Assembly (NCBI GenBank): GCA_965217175.1
Contig: OZ244251.1
Location: forward strand, 3,348,001 to 3,412,000
Direction: 5' to 3'
Length of the DNA stretch: 64,000 nt
Source of the DNA: Bin87 sp965217175
GTDB lineage: Bacteria > Chloroflexota > Dehalococcoidia > Lucifugimonadales > UBA3495
In this document: positions 36,866 to 46,389 of the stretch, one piece after another
Position numbering within the stretch: position 1 is the first letter of the stretch
Layout: each line of letters starts with the position of its first letter
Translations under genes and position numbers: made by a program
Notes under the pieces: generated by a model
Database searches by the model: none
The model's input: only the letters and a program-made list of their open reading frames with translations
Told to the model about the DNA's origin: nothing

Positions 36866-38116
36866 TTATTCTTCGTCCAGGCCGGGGACGGGGAAGCGGT
36901 TGCCCAGGTGCCTGACCTCTTCCCCAATTGCAGACAGGGCGGCCTCGTCGCCTATGTTCGCCAGCGTACGCACGATCAACCTGGCAACCTGCCGGGTGTC
37001 ATCTTCGCCCATGCCCCGGCTGGTGATGGCAGGGGTACCCAGGCGCAAGCCGGACGCAGTTCGTGGAGGCAACTGGTCGTATGGTATCGCGTTCTTGTTG
37101 GCCACGATGTTTACCGATTCCAGGGCCCGTTCCGCCTGTCTGCCGGTAATGTCCAGCGGCGTGAGATCCACCAGCATCAGGTGATTATCGGTCCCGCCGG
37201 CAACCAGCCGTACGCCAGACTCAGACAACTCCTGCGCCAATGCCTGGGCATTGGCCACCACCTGGTGGGCGTAACGTGAGAAATCGGGCTGGAGGGCCTC
37301 GCCGAAGCAAACCGCTTTCGCGGCAATAACGTGCATGAACGGCCCGCCCTGCATATACGGGAAAACTGCGAAATCTATTTTTCGGGCCAGGTCGGCATCG
37401 GCGAGAATCATTCCGCCGCGGGGGCCCCGCAGCGTTTTCTGCGTCGTGGAGGTAACGATCTGCGCGTGCGGGAATGGCGACGGATGCGCCCCACCGGCAA
37501 TCAGCCCCGAGATATGGGCCATGTCGACCATCAACTGGGCGCCCACCGAATCGGCGATTGCTCTGAACCTTGGGAAATCCAGGATACGCGAGTAGCTGCT
37601 GCAACCCGCAACGATCAGTTTGGGATTGTGCTCCCGCGCCAGTTGTTCAACCTGGTCGTAGTCGATGGTCTCCGTGTCCCGATCCACGCCGTACGGCACG
37701 AAGTTGTACAGGTTACCGGAAAAGTTCACTCCAGCACCGTGGGTCAGGTGTCCCCCCATGTCCAACTGCATACCGAGAACGGTGTCGCCCGTCTCCAATA
37801 CCGCGAAATACGCCGCCATGTTGGCCTGGGCGCCGCTGTGGGCCTGCACGTTGGCGTGTTGGGCCCCAAACAGTTCCTTGACCCGATCAATAGCCAGCGT
37901 TTCAACCACATCCACGTTTTCGCAACCACCGTAGTATCGACGGCCCGGGTATCCCTCGGCGTATTTGTTGTTCATCAACTGGGCCTGGGCTTCGAGCACT
38001 GCCTTGCTGGCATAATTCTCCGAGGCGATGAGCACGATGGAATCCCGCTGTCGCCGGTTTTCGTTGGCAATCGCCTGGGCAACGGCAGGATCGATGCGTT
38101 CAAGAACTGTGGTCAT
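36866..38116 (-). CDS. glyA: Serine hydroxymethyltransferase
   Basis: 416 residues, full length. ENYASKAVLEAQ, NKYAEGYPGRRYYGGCENVD, HSGAQANMAAYFA, DMAHISGLIAGG and LRGPRGGMILAD are hallmark segments; the PLP lysine is in STTQKTLRGPRGG. Most homologs have His before this lysine; here the codon is CAG, giving Gln. The enzyme converts serine and tetrahydrofolate to glycine and 5,10-methylene-tetrahydrofolate and so links to the glycine cleavage genes at 57-63 kb. ATG 38116 has GAGGAG upstream. An extended -10 (TGTTATGAT, 38188-38180 on the minus strand) may drive it. Confidence 0.95.
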   Translation of the reverse strand: MTTVLERIDPAVAQAIANENRRQRDSIVLIASENYASKAVLEAQAQLMNNKYAEGYPGRRYYGGCENVDVVETLAIDRVKELFGAQHANVQAHSGAQANMAAYFAVLETGDTVLGMQLDMGGHLTHGAGVNFSGNLYNFVPYGVDRDTETIDYDQVEQLAREHNPKLIVAGCSSYSRILDFPRFRAIADSVGAQLMVDMAHISGLIAGGAHPSPFPHAQIVTSTTQKTLRGPRGGMILADADLARKIDFAVFPYMQGGPFMHVIAAKAVCFGEALQPDFSRYAHQVVANAQALAQELSESGVRLVAGGTDNHLMLVDLTPLDITGRQAERALESVNIVANKNAIPYDQLPPRTASGLRLGTPAITSRGMGEDDTRQVARLIVRTLANIGDEAALSAIGEEVRHLGNRFPVPGLDEE

Positions 38117-38461
38117 GGTCAATCGTCTCCTCGGGGATATCAATCATCAGGGTGCGCCAGGTGGCGAAACTGTTTTTTCATCATAACAAATCGAAAGCGG
38201 TGGCGGTGGTGCTACGCTCCCGGCCCGGTTTAGACACTGGTGTGGCGAGTTGGCCGGAGCCCACAGACACGAGATGACTTCCGACGCGGCAGCCTTCGAG
38301 CGTGGCGCATCTATTCGACGGGACTCATGGATATCACTGCCAGAATTTGTGGTTCAGAGACAGTCAGGACGTCGCTGCGACTGCGGCGAACGACGGAAAT
38401 ATCAGCAGTGGAGGACACTCGATCCATCGATACACGGGATCTTCCGCGCCAGGATCGGCCG
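38117..38461. other. Intergenic stretch upstream of glyA
   Basis: 345 bases between the glyA start and the stop of the 2Fe-2S protein gene. It holds the probable glyA promoter (extended -10 at 38180-38188). A plus-strand open frame here has a composition unlike protein and no ribosome site. No riboswitch-like fold was recognised. Confidence 0.4.
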
Positions 38462-38923
38462 CTACGCTTCCCGCTCTATTGCTGTTCTCACCGATGCCAA
38501 TATGCGACCGTAGGCGTTGCAGCGGCACAGGTTGCCCGACAGCGCTTCTAGGACTTCATCATCGGTTGGCGTGGGGTTGGTGTTTAGCAACGCCCTGGTG
38601 GCCATCACGAATCCCGGCGTGCAAAAACCACATTGACCCCCGTCTTCGTCGAGGTACGACTGCTGCAGCTCGGACAATATTCCGCCGGAAGCCAGACCCT
38701 CTATGGTCGCAACATTGGTACCGTCGACGCGAGAGGCCAGAACCTGGCAGGCGTTTACAGGTTTGCCATCCAGCAACACGGTGCACGACCCGCACTCGCC
38801 CCGGTCGCAACCTCGCTTGGCGCCTGTCAATCCGAGCGAATCCCGCAGCACGTCGAGCAACGACCAATACTGGTGCAGCTGAATCGCCACCGAGTTTCCG
38901 TTGACCGTGATATTGATTTCCAT
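38462..38923 (-). CDS. Molybdenum hydroxylase small subunit, (2Fe-2S)-binding (CoxS/XdhC-like)
   Basis: 153 residues. ITVNGNSVAIQL starts the ferredoxin-like domain; GCDRGECGSCTVLLDG binds the first [2Fe-2S] cluster, and QCGFCTPGFVM with LCRCNAYGRI binds the second. This is the electron-transfer subunit of xanthine dehydrogenase / CO dehydrogenase-type hydroxylases. ATG 38923 is chosen from the family N-terminus; ATG 38962 is possible. Unusually it is divergent from the large subunit gene at 39.1 kb rather than in line with it. Confidence 0.92.
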   Translation of the reverse strand: MEINITVNGNSVAIQLHQYWSLLDVLRDSLGLTGAKRGCDRGECGSCTVLLDGKPVNACQVLASRVDGTNVATIEGLASGGILSELQQSYLDEDGGQCGFCTPGFVMATRALLNTNPTPTDDEVLEALSGNLCRCNAYGRILASVRTAIEREA

Positions 38924-39104
38924 CAGATTACCGTGGTCTGGGCTTGAATCTTGAGCAACCATAAGCTCCATCATCCTACGCCCGCGGTCGCCCCTCGGCA
39001 AGTGCATGGCGCTACCGTCGTTGACGTCTGACCGGGCCATTGATACCATCAGGCGCAACCCGCCGAAACCCAACGACCCGTCCAACACCGTGGGGCGACC
39101 TGAT

Positions 39105-41393
39105 ATGACAACCACACCGCCACCGCCACTCACCACCGTGGGCCACAGCGTGCCACGGCGAGAGTTGGCAGACAAACTCACCGGCGCTGCCCAGTATTCG
39201 GCGGACATATCATTGCCAGGGATGCTGCACGGGGTAATTGTCCGCAGCCCGCATCCCCATGCCGACGTAATCTCGGTCGATGTTAGTGGCGCCCTGGCCC
39301 TGGAAGGTGTCCGTGCTGCTGTTACGCCAGACGATGCTCCGGTCGCCCGTTTGGCCCCCGATTTATTGGTGCTGGACACGCGCGTCAGGTTCGTTGGCGA
39401 CGAAGTAGCCGCGGTGGCCGCCATTGATCTGGACACTGCTCGTCGCGCTGCTGCAACGGTAAAGGTCGAATATCGGCCCTTGCCTTTTGTTACGGACCCG
39501 GTTGCTGCCCTGGAACCCGGCGCACCGGCCATCCACCCCAACGGCAATCTGGCCATCCCTGAACCGTTGGCCCTCCAACGAGGCGACATCGATGCCGGAT
39601 TTGCAGCCGCCGACATAATTCTCGAAGAGACCTATACTCTGCCGACGCATTCGGCCACACCCCTCGAACCTCGGGCTGCTCTGGCTGCCTGGGAAAATGG
39701 TCACCTGACGGTATGGAAGTCCACTCGCGGAGTCCACGTAGACCGGGCGGCGCTGGCCCATGTCCTGGGAGTCCCCGCCGAGCAGGTGCGCGTAATCGGC
39801 CCCACCATGGGCGGCGGATACGGCAACAAGGACGAGTCGCGTATGGCGGCGCTCGCTGCATTGTTGGCTCAACGCGCTGGCCAACCCGTCCGCGTCGAGT
39901 ACAGCCGCGAGGAAGAGTTCGTCGCGGGTCGGACTCGCCACGGAGGCCGGATCAACCTGAGGATCGGCGTGAAAAACAACGGCGATATCACGGCCATCCA
40001 CGGTGACGCCATCATGGATTCCGGTGCGTATCAATCCTCGGCCCCGGGCGTGGCTCGCCGTGCCGGCCAGGGGATACTTTACCTGTACCGCTGCCCCAAC
40101 GTTCGGTTCGATGCCCGTCCAGCCACCACCAACAAACCCGTTTCAGGCAGCTATCGCGCTTTGGGAGCTCCCCAGGGACACTTCGCGCTCGAAACGCTGA
40201 TCGACCGGGCCGCTGACGCCGTCGGCATGGATCCGCTGGCGTTTCGTCTTCGCAATCGTGTACCACTGGAAGGACAGGCTGGACCACGCCTGTCGCCCGC
40301 CGACGAGATCGTGGACGGGCAACCTCTTGAAGGCGGCATTCCGTTCTCCAGCAACGGTTTGGAAGAATGTCTCCGCCGCGGTGCAGCCCAGTTCGGGTGG
40401 GGAGAACAGTTCGAACGAACCGATGCTTCCGACCCCTTTGTTCGTCGTGGTCGCGGCATGAGCATGATGATCTATCGCGGCGGGGTGGGCTCCGAATCGG
40501 CCGCCGGCCTGACCATTGGAACGGATGGCAAAGTACAACTGATCAGCGGATTGATCGACGTAGGCGAAGGGGCCGTTACGGTGCTGGCGCAGCTGGCAGC
40601 CGAAGCTCTTTCCATTGGCTACGAAGATATTCAACCGCTGTTCGCCGACACGGCGGCAACGCCCAATGCCCCCATAACGGCCGGGTCCACGGCCACATTC
40701 TCCACCGGAACCGCGGTTCTGCAGGCTGCCGAGAAATTACGCGACCGCGTTTTTGCGGTGGCTGCGCGTCAATTGCAGGTACGACGCGATGACCTGTCCA
40801 TGGCCGACGGTGCGGTGTTCGTCGCCACCGAATCCGCGAACCGAGTGACGTTCGCCCAACTGGCTCAATCAGTGGCCCCCGAATCTTTGAGCGCCGAAGC
40901 GACGATCACGCCGGGCAGTCCGGATTACATCGTCAATTCGTTCGGGGCGCATTTCTGCGAGATCGAAGTCGACACTGCCACCGGCCGCGTGCGCGTATCA
41001 CGGTATGTCGCGGCCCAGGATTCGGGTCGAATTATCAACCCTCGCACCGCATTGAATCAGGTTGAAGGAGCTATTTCCCAGATGCTCGGTTTCGCCCTCA
41101 GTGAAGAACTTGTTACCGATGTTCCCACCGGCGTTACGCTCAACGGCAGTTATCTGGAGCATAAAAGCCCAACGATTCGCGACTACCCTGGCGTTGAAAC
41201 AATCTATGCCAACGTGGTGGACCCCATCGGCCCAATGGGAGCAAAAGCGCTGGGAGAAGTGCCGTCGGTCGGCGTGGCTCCCGCAATAGTAAACGCTTTG
41301 TACGATGCCATTGGCGTGCGCTTCGTTGAATTGCCGGTGACCCCCGACAAGATTTTGATTGCCCTGCAAAACCAGCAATCGGGCTCCGAGTAA
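39105..41393 (+). CDS. Molybdenum hydroxylase large subunit (xanthine dehydrogenase family molybdopterin-binding)
   Basis: 762 residues. The N-terminal domain has LADKLTGAAQYSADI and MLHGVIVRSPHPHADV. Molybdopterin-contact segments include GPTMGGGYGNKDESRM and SGSYRALGAPQGHFALE; the latter replaces the AYRCSFR loop of form-I CO dehydrogenase, so this is not CO dehydrogenase. The terminal active-site Glu lies in GAKALGEVPSVGVAPA. It should hydroxylate an aromatic or N-heterocyclic substrate or an aldehyde. It is followed six bases later by the FAD subunit. The modABC genes at 14-17 kb would feed its cofactor. Confidence 0.92.
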   Translation: MTTTPPPPLTTVGHSVPRRELADKLTGAAQYSADISLPGMLHGVIVRSPHPHADVISVDVSGALALEGVRAAVTPDDAPVARLAPDLLVLDTRVRFVGDEVAAVAAIDLDTARRAAATVKVEYRPLPFVTDPVAALEPGAPAIHPNGNLAIPEPLALQRGDIDAGFAAADIILEETYTLPTHSATPLEPRAALAAWENGHLTVWKSTRGVHVDRAALAHVLGVPAEQVRVIGPTMGGGYGNKDESRMAALAALLAQRAGQPVRVEYSREEEFVAGRTRHGGRINLRIGVKNNGDITAIHGDAIMDSGAYQSSAPGVARRAGQGILYLYRCPNVRFDARPATTNKPVSGSYRALGAPQGHFALETLIDRAADAVGMDPLAFRLRNRVPLEGQAGPRLSPADEIVDGQPLEGGIPFSSNGLEECLRRGAAQFGWGEQFERTDASDPFVRRGRGMSMMIYRGGVGSESAAGLTIGTDGKVQLISGLIDVGEGAVTVLAQLAAEALSIGYEDIQPLFADTAATPNAPITAGSTATFSTGTAVLQAAEKLRDRVFAVAARQLQVRRDDLSMADGAVFVATESANRVTFAQLAQSVAPESLSAEATITPGSPDYIVNSFGAHFCEIEVDTATGRVRVSRYVAAQDSGRIINPRTALNQVEGAISQMLGFALSEELVTDVPTGVTLNGSYLEHKSPTIRDYPGVETIYANVVDPIGPMGAKALGEVPSVGVAPAIVNALYDAIGVRFVELPVTPDKILIALQNQQSGSE

Positions 41394-41399
41394 ATCGCT

Positions 41400-42392
41400 A
41401 TGCCGTTCCGTCTGAGCCAACCGGCAACACTGAATGAGGCCTGCGCCATCCTGGCCGCCGAACCCAACGGCGCCGCCATGATTGCAGGCGGCACCGATCT
41501 GTTGTCTGAAATTCGAAATGGCACCACGAACCCAACCACGCTGGTGGCGCTGGATAACGTGAACGACTCCAACTTGCGCGAAATCGCCGCAACTGCCAGT
41601 GGGGAGCTGCGAATAGGCGCCCTGGTCATCATCGCGGACATCGCTTCCCACGCTGAAATCCGTAACAACCATACGGCGCTCGCCGAAGCCGCGACTGGTC
41701 TCGCCACTCCACAGGTCCGCAACCTGGGGACATTGGGTGGAAACCTCACCCAGCGTCCACGCTGCTGGTACTATCGCCATCCCCTGACGGTGTGTTTGAA
41801 GCGTGGGGGCGACCACTGTTTTGCAGTCCAGGGCATGGGCAAGTATCTCTGCGTCACCGGAGGCGATCGGTGTTTCATCGTGCACCCGTCCGATACCGCA
41901 GTGGCGCTGACAGCGCTGGGAGCCTCGGTCAGCATAACCGGCCTCCAGGGGGAATGGAATTTGCCCATCGACCAATTCTTCATCGGCCCCGACGTAGATC
42001 TGATGAGGGAGAACATCCTGGCGCCAGGAGAGATACTTACGGGCATCACAGTGCCACCGCCATCCCCAACGCAGCGCAGCATTTACCTGAAAGCAGGGGA
42101 ACGGGAATCTGGAGATTTCGCCCTGGTAAGTGTGGCAGCAGTTATTGATGTGGTGGATGGCACAATCAGTCGGGCATCGATAGTCCTGGGGGGAGTGGCG
42201 CCCACCCCATATCGCGCCGCTGCCACCGAGGAATACTTGCGATCCCAACCAACTACCTCGGTATCAATGGCGGAAGCGGGATCGCTGGCGATCGCAGATC
42301 GCAGGCCGCTGCCCGACAACGCCTACAAAATTCCCATGGCTGCCAACCTGGTAAACCGGGCCATAACCAGACTTCTGCAACGCGACGGATAG
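41400..42392 (+). CDS. Molybdenum hydroxylase FAD subunit with [4Fe-4S] loop
   Basis: 330 residues. FAD contacts are MIAGGTDLLSEIRNG (residues 27-41) and NLGTLGGNLTQ (108-118). Inserted just after this is a Cys-rich loop with Cys122, Cys132, Cys140, Cys151 and Cys158 (RCWYYRHPLTVCLKRGGDHC), the arrangement that binds an extra [4Fe-4S] cluster in 4-hydroxybenzoyl-CoA reductase beta subunit and PaoB. It carries electrons between FAD and the small subunit. Co-transcribed with the large subunit. Confidence 0.92.
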   Translation: MPFRLSQPATLNEACAILAAEPNGAAMIAGGTDLLSEIRNGTTNPTTLVALDNVNDSNLREIAATASGELRIGALVIIADIASHAEIRNNHTALAEAATGLATPQVRNLGTLGGNLTQRPRCWYYRHPLTVCLKRGGDHCFAVQGMGKYLCVTGGDRCFIVHPSDTAVALTALGASVSITGLQGEWNLPIDQFFIGPDVDLMRENILAPGEILTGITVPPPSPTQRSIYLKAGERESGDFALVSVAAVIDVVDGTISRASIVLGGVAPTPYRAAATEEYLRSQPTTSVSMAEAGSLAIADRRPLPDNAYKIPMAANLVNRAITRLLQRDG

Positions 42393-42515
42393 ATTCGCCG
42401 GGGCTACGATTTGCGTTACGCACGGGCGGATTCGTGCCACGACAGGCGTCCGTCTTGACATCCGAGTACCCCTGTTACAGAATAGCGGCAACTCAAAATT
42501 GGCAGGAACGAGAGT

Positions 42516-43309
42516 ATGACAACAGTACAGAGCGGTTCCCGAACCTCCGTAAATGTTAATGGTACCGCCGTGGAGATGTTCTCCGGCGGCAGCGGCCCAC
42601 CACTGGTCTTTTTCCACGGCGCCGGCGGATCGTCCGGATGGCAGGCCTACCACGAAGACCTGGCGGCCAACTACACGGTATACGTTCCCAGCCAACCCGG
42701 CTTCAATGGGACCGAAGGCCCCAGTTGGGCAAAGACCATTGGGGACGTGGCGTTTTTCAACCACATGTTCATTGACGCCCTGGGCTTGCAGGATATTGTT
42801 CTCATGGGCTCATCAATGGGTGGCTGGGTTTCAGCCGAGATGGCAGCCATGGATGACCACAACATTGACGCCCTGATCCTGGTGGACGCCGCCGGCATCA
42901 AACCGATTCAAGGCGAGATCGCAGAGATATTTATGGTTTCCGCCGACACCAGGCTACAGCAGCGCTTCTATGATCCCAGCCAAGTGGAAAACTACGAAAT
43001 CATCACCCGCGAGTTAACTCCCGAAGAACAGCTGGTAGTCCACTCCAACGCCATCACCGCCTCTCAACTCTGCTGGCGCCCATACCTGAACAACCCGAGC
43101 CTTCCCCATACGCTGGCTCGCGTCGACACGCCAACACTCATCGTCTGGGGCCGGAAGATGCCATCATTCCCGTTGAATGTGGGCACATGTTCCAGCAGGC
43201 GATCAATGGCAGTCAGCTTTGCATCATCGACAATTGTGGCCATTCGCCGGCCATTGAAAAGCGCAGCGAATTTGTTTCTGCAGTCAACAGCTTCCTGAAC
43301 AGCCTTTAG
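42516..43309 (+). pseudogene. Alpha/beta hydrolase interrupted by a -1 frameshift
   Basis: The first 213 codons are a normal alpha/beta hydrolase: VFFHGAGGSSGWQAY, IVLMGSSMGGWVSAEMA (nucleophile Ser) and DTPTLIVWGR. After CGG 43152-43154 the frame loses register and ends as nonsense at 43298. Adding one G at about 43154 restores EDAIIPVECGHMFQQAI and IIDNCGHSPAIEKRSEFV, with the catalytic acid and His, ending at TAG 43307-43309. So the true gene is 42516-43309 with one base missing. A sequencing or assembly slip in the GG run, or a recent inactivating mutation, are equally possible. It lies between the molybdenum hydroxylase and an LLM gene. Confidence 0.85.
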
Positions 43310-43405
43310 CCGGCAGGAGCCCAACCGTTCCCCAATTACCGGAACCAACCCCGCTGCCACACTCGACCCATTCTGCCGCGCAACACCGAGAAGGAGCAAA
43401 CCAAC

Positions 43406-44557
43406 ATGGCTCACCAGCTTGAAGTGTTCTGGTTCTCAGAACAACCTTACGGCCACGTCACGGAAGACGATCTGGCGCCCTTTGAATCGGGAAGAATGCA
43501 CTTCCCCAATACCTTTTTCGATCCCGAAAAGGCGCACGTTCTGTACTCCAACTACCACGACCAGTATCAACTGGCCGACGAGGTGGGCTTCGACGGCATC
43601 ATGTCCAACGAGCACCACAGTTCGTACTGGTGCATGAAGCCGTCGGTCAACGTTGACGCCGCCGTTATTACCCAGCGTACCAAAAGAGCAAAAATTGCGA
43701 TGCTGGGCAACGTAATCGCAGTCAATGACCCCGTCAAGATGGCCGAAGAGATCGCCATGCTGGACTGCATCAGCGGCGGCCGTATCATCTCTGGATTCGT
43801 TCGGGGCACCGCCGTCGAGACGTTGCATGCCGGATATTCGCCCACGGAAAACCGCCCGCGATTCGAAGAGGCCCACGACCTTATCGTGAAGTGCTGGACG
43901 CAACCCGGCCCGTTCCGCTGGGACGGCGAATATTGGCCGCACCGCATGGTCAACCCCTGGGTGGTGCCAATCCAGAAGCCGCACCCTCCGGTCTGGTTCC
44001 CCGGCACCGGCTCCCCTGAGTCCGTAATCTGGGCCGCCAAGCACCGGTATCCCTACATGAACCTGGGTTCGCTGCTTGATCTTACGAAGCAGTTGAAGGG
44101 TATTTACCACGAAACCGCCGCCGAGGAAGGTTACGAAGCGGGGCCCGAGCACTTCGGTTACCTGATCCGCTGCCTGGTTGCCGACACAGATGAAAAGGCC
44201 CAGGAGATTGGCCGAACCTTCCTGTGGACGGAGAACCACCGCAACCGTGGGCCGATGGAATTCAACGACCCGCCCGGTTACCAGTCTCGCGAAGCCCTGC
44301 GCATCAAGATGTCGCGCCCCCTGATCGGTACCGGCACCATGGGCCAGCGCATGAGCTATGAGCAGCTGCAGGACGCGTACAATATCATCGTGGGTAGCCC
44401 TGAAACCGTAATCGAGAAATTGCGGCACATCCGCGAGGACCTCGAACCCGGTTACATCCTCATCTACGGCAACGAAGGCCACATGCCCCACGAGGACGTG
44501 ATGCGTTCTGTCGAGTTGCTGGGTACCAGGGTCATCCCCGCTTTGAAAGAGGGCTAG
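43406..44557 (+). CDS. LLM class flavin-dependent oxidoreductase (3 of 4)
   Basis: 383 residues. EVGFDGIMSNEHHSSYW, KIAMLGNVIAVNDPVKMAEE, CISGGRIISGFVRGTAVE and GSPETVIEKLRHI are family hallmarks; it is the longest of the four paralogs and has an aromatic-rich insertion (RWDGEYWPHRMVNPWV). GAAGGAG lies upstream. A strong terminator follows, so it ends its transcription unit. It stands next to a Rieske oxygenase on the opposite strand. Confidence 0.92.
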   Translation: MAHQLEVFWFSEQPYGHVTEDDLAPFESGRMHFPNTFFDPEKAHVLYSNYHDQYQLADEVGFDGIMSNEHHSSYWCMKPSVNVDAAVITQRTKRAKIAMLGNVIAVNDPVKMAEEIAMLDCISGGRIISGFVRGTAVETLHAGYSPTENRPRFEEAHDLIVKCWTQPGPFRWDGEYWPHRMVNPWVVPIQKPHPPVWFPGTGSPESVIWAAKHRYPYMNLGSLLDLTKQLKGIYHETAAEEGYEAGPEHFGYLIRCLVADTDEKAQEIGRTFLWTENHRNRGPMEFNDPPGYQSREALRIKMSRPLIGTGTMGQRMSYEQLQDAYNIIVGSPETVIEKLRHIREDLEPGYILIYGNEGHMPHEDVMRSVELLGTRVIPALKEG

Positions 44558-44590
44558 ACAGTAAATTCCAGCAACATATCCGCGTACAAA

Positions 44591-44622
44591 AAGCGTCCCG
44601 GAGTGTATCCTCCGGGACGCTT
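44591..44622. terminator. Intrinsic terminator between convergent genes
   Basis: A 13-bp stem AAGCGTCCCGGAG (44591-44603) / CTCCGGGACGCTT (44610-44622) closes a six-base loop. It is followed by TATTTGTT on the plus strand and TTTTTGT on the minus strand, so it can end both the LLM and the Rieske genes. Confidence 0.85.
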
Positions 44623-44654
44623 ATTTGTTAGGGAATGCCCTGAAAGCTGAAGCG

Positions 44655-45962
44655 CTAGCTGGCCCCGTTACGTTGTTGGGAGCCGTCAGGGTACAAATCG
44701 TCCCACAGCGCGTCCCGCCAATCCACGTCCACGGGCAAAACCGCCTGTGCTGGTCGCAGCATGTAGTAATTGCCGGCAACGCCCGGTGGCGTTTCCCCTT
44801 CGGCAACAGTGCGCGTAGCCTGCAGCAACATGCGGCGAGCATAAATGATGGCCATGTCGGTGCGGGACAGGTTCTCCCTGGTGCGGTCTACCACATAACC
44901 CATGCTTTCCTGCACAGCAACATCCTGAGCGTTAACACCGTCGATACCGCTGAAGGTTTCCGTTTTCTGAACATCGCGGTTAACCATCCAGTTGTTGTCC
45001 CGGTTAACCCTGGTTCGGAAGTTGCCCAGCATGTGCTCGGGACCCCGGCCATAGCTGCGGTCCATCTCCACACGCTCATCATCCCCGATCGGATCATCGT
45101 ACGACAGGTCCCAGTTCCACACCATGACCGAGTTGTCGTCCATGGGCACCCACATGTGTCCGGAAGCGAGGAAACCCGCTGGCCCGGGCCGGCCCCGGTA
45201 TCCGCGTTGACTGGCGCGGATCTGGTGGAACGGCATGATGAAGTGATAAGCCCTGATGTGGTTGCCCTCGTCTCCCAGCGAGCGAATTCCGGCGTAACGA
45301 TAACCGTAGTCGGTTATATCCACCTCCAGTTCCGGCGGCCGACCCTGCACATGTGGCGAGTCAATCCGCAGGCCGGCGTGGGTGGTGTCAGCCCTGAGCG
45401 TCCGGTGCAGGATCGTGGCGTGGGCAGAGTCGATCCCCCCTTCCAGCGCCTGCAGCCAGTTGCACTCCTGCATGTTCTTGGTAACGTGACGGTGCGTTGC
45501 CGGCACAGAAGCCCACTCAAAGTTTGGCGGAGCAGGAACATGCTCTTTCGGCCCCATGTAGGCCCAAATCACCCCGCCCATCTCAATTGCGGGGTAAGAC
45601 ACCGTCGTCATTTTCGACGGAAAATCACTGTCCGCGGGCTCGTTCATCATGTCGACGCACTGGCCATTGACGTCAAATTTCCAGCCGTGATAAACGCAAC
45701 GTAACCCGCATTCTTCGTTGCGGCCCAGCCACAACGAAACCAGGCGGTGCGGACATAATTCTTCCAGCAGGCCGATGCGACCCTCGGTGTCGCGAAACGC
45801 AACCAGCTCCTCACCCAGCAGTTTCAGGCGGACCGGTTCACCATCTGGTTCGGCCAGCTCCCACGAAAGCAGTGCCGGCATCCAATAGCGGCGCATCAAG
45901 TCACCCATCGGTGTGCCGGGTCCGACCTGGGTGAGGGTAATGTTATCGGCCTGTGAAATCAT
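44655..45962 (-). CDS. Rieske [2Fe-2S] aromatic ring-hydroxylating oxygenase, alpha subunit
   Basis: 435 residues. The Rieske domain has ELCPHRLVSLWLG and CGLRCVYHGWKFD (Cys-x-His...Cys-x2-His). The catalytic domain has GGIDSAHATILH, supplying part of the mononuclear iron site. The N-terminus (LTQVGPGTPMGDLMRRYWMP) matches phthalate 4,5-dioxygenase-type oxygenases. It should need a reductase, which is not adjacent. AAGGAG lies ten bases before ATG 45962. Substrate unknown. Confidence 0.92.
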   Translation of the reverse strand: MISQADNITLTQVGPGTPMGDLMRRYWMPALLSWELAEPDGEPVRLKLLGEELVAFRDTEGRIGLLEELCPHRLVSLWLGRNEECGLRCVYHGWKFDVNGQCVDMMNEPADSDFPSKMTTVSYPAIEMGGVIWAYMGPKEHVPAPPNFEWASVPATHRHVTKNMQECNWLQALEGGIDSAHATILHRTLRADTTHAGLRIDSPHVQGRPPELEVDITDYGYRYAGIRSLGDEGNHIRAYHFIMPFHQIRASQRGYRGRPGPAGFLASGHMWVPMDDNSVMVWNWDLSYDDPIGDDERVEMDRSYGRGPEHMLGNFRTRVNRDNNWMVNRDVQKTETFSGIDGVNAQDVAVQESMGYVVDRTRENLSRTDMAIIYARRMLLQATRTVAEGETPPGVAGNYYMLRPAQAVLPVDVDWRDALWDDLYPDGSQQRNGAS

Positions 45963-46228
45963 GGCGCTGTTGCTCCTTTTTCCGCCTCAATTGTGCAGCG
46001 GTTACTTACGGGTTACAAACCGCATACGCCGCCGAATCCCGGCTACCGAGCGATAACCGGCGATTCTCCTGCAGTCATTTTTGTCCCGTCGATCGAATAG
46101 AAGTATCCGGCGGTTGTACGCAGGCCCAAAGGCGAACGCCGCTACGACCGTATATCTTTTCGCTGAATGTACCAATAATCTCCCGCATTATCACGGATTC
46201 CCTATCACAGGTCAATTTGCTTAATGCC

Positions 46229-46389
46229 CTCACGCGTACCCACTTTAATCTGTCATTGCGAGGAGCATAGCGACGTGGCAACCTCGATGAGGTTGAACAT
46301 ACGTCGGCGAACCGCCGTTGCTACGGCGACGAGATTGCCAACCCCCGCACCGAGTACGGGGTCACAATGACAAAGTGGGAAGGCATGAG
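46229..46389. mobile_element. MITE-like inverted-repeat element with target-site duplication
   Basis: 161 bases with no coding capacity. Left end 46229-46246 and the complement of right end 46389-46372 agree in 15 of 18 bases and share CCCACTTT, followed by GTCATTG on both sides. The 9-mer CTTAATGCC flanks it at 46220-46228 and 46391-46399, as expected for a target duplication (one base offset on the right). An internal hairpin CAACCTC-GAT-GAGGTTG spans 46279-46295. The left 39 bases recur at 8912-8950. No transposase in the window. Confidence 0.65.

Noticed and set aside
38240..38551. Small plus-strand open frame between glyA and the 2Fe-2S gene
   Set aside because: Arg/Thr-rich composition, no ribosome site, and its 3' part overlaps the real 2Fe-2S gene on the other strand.
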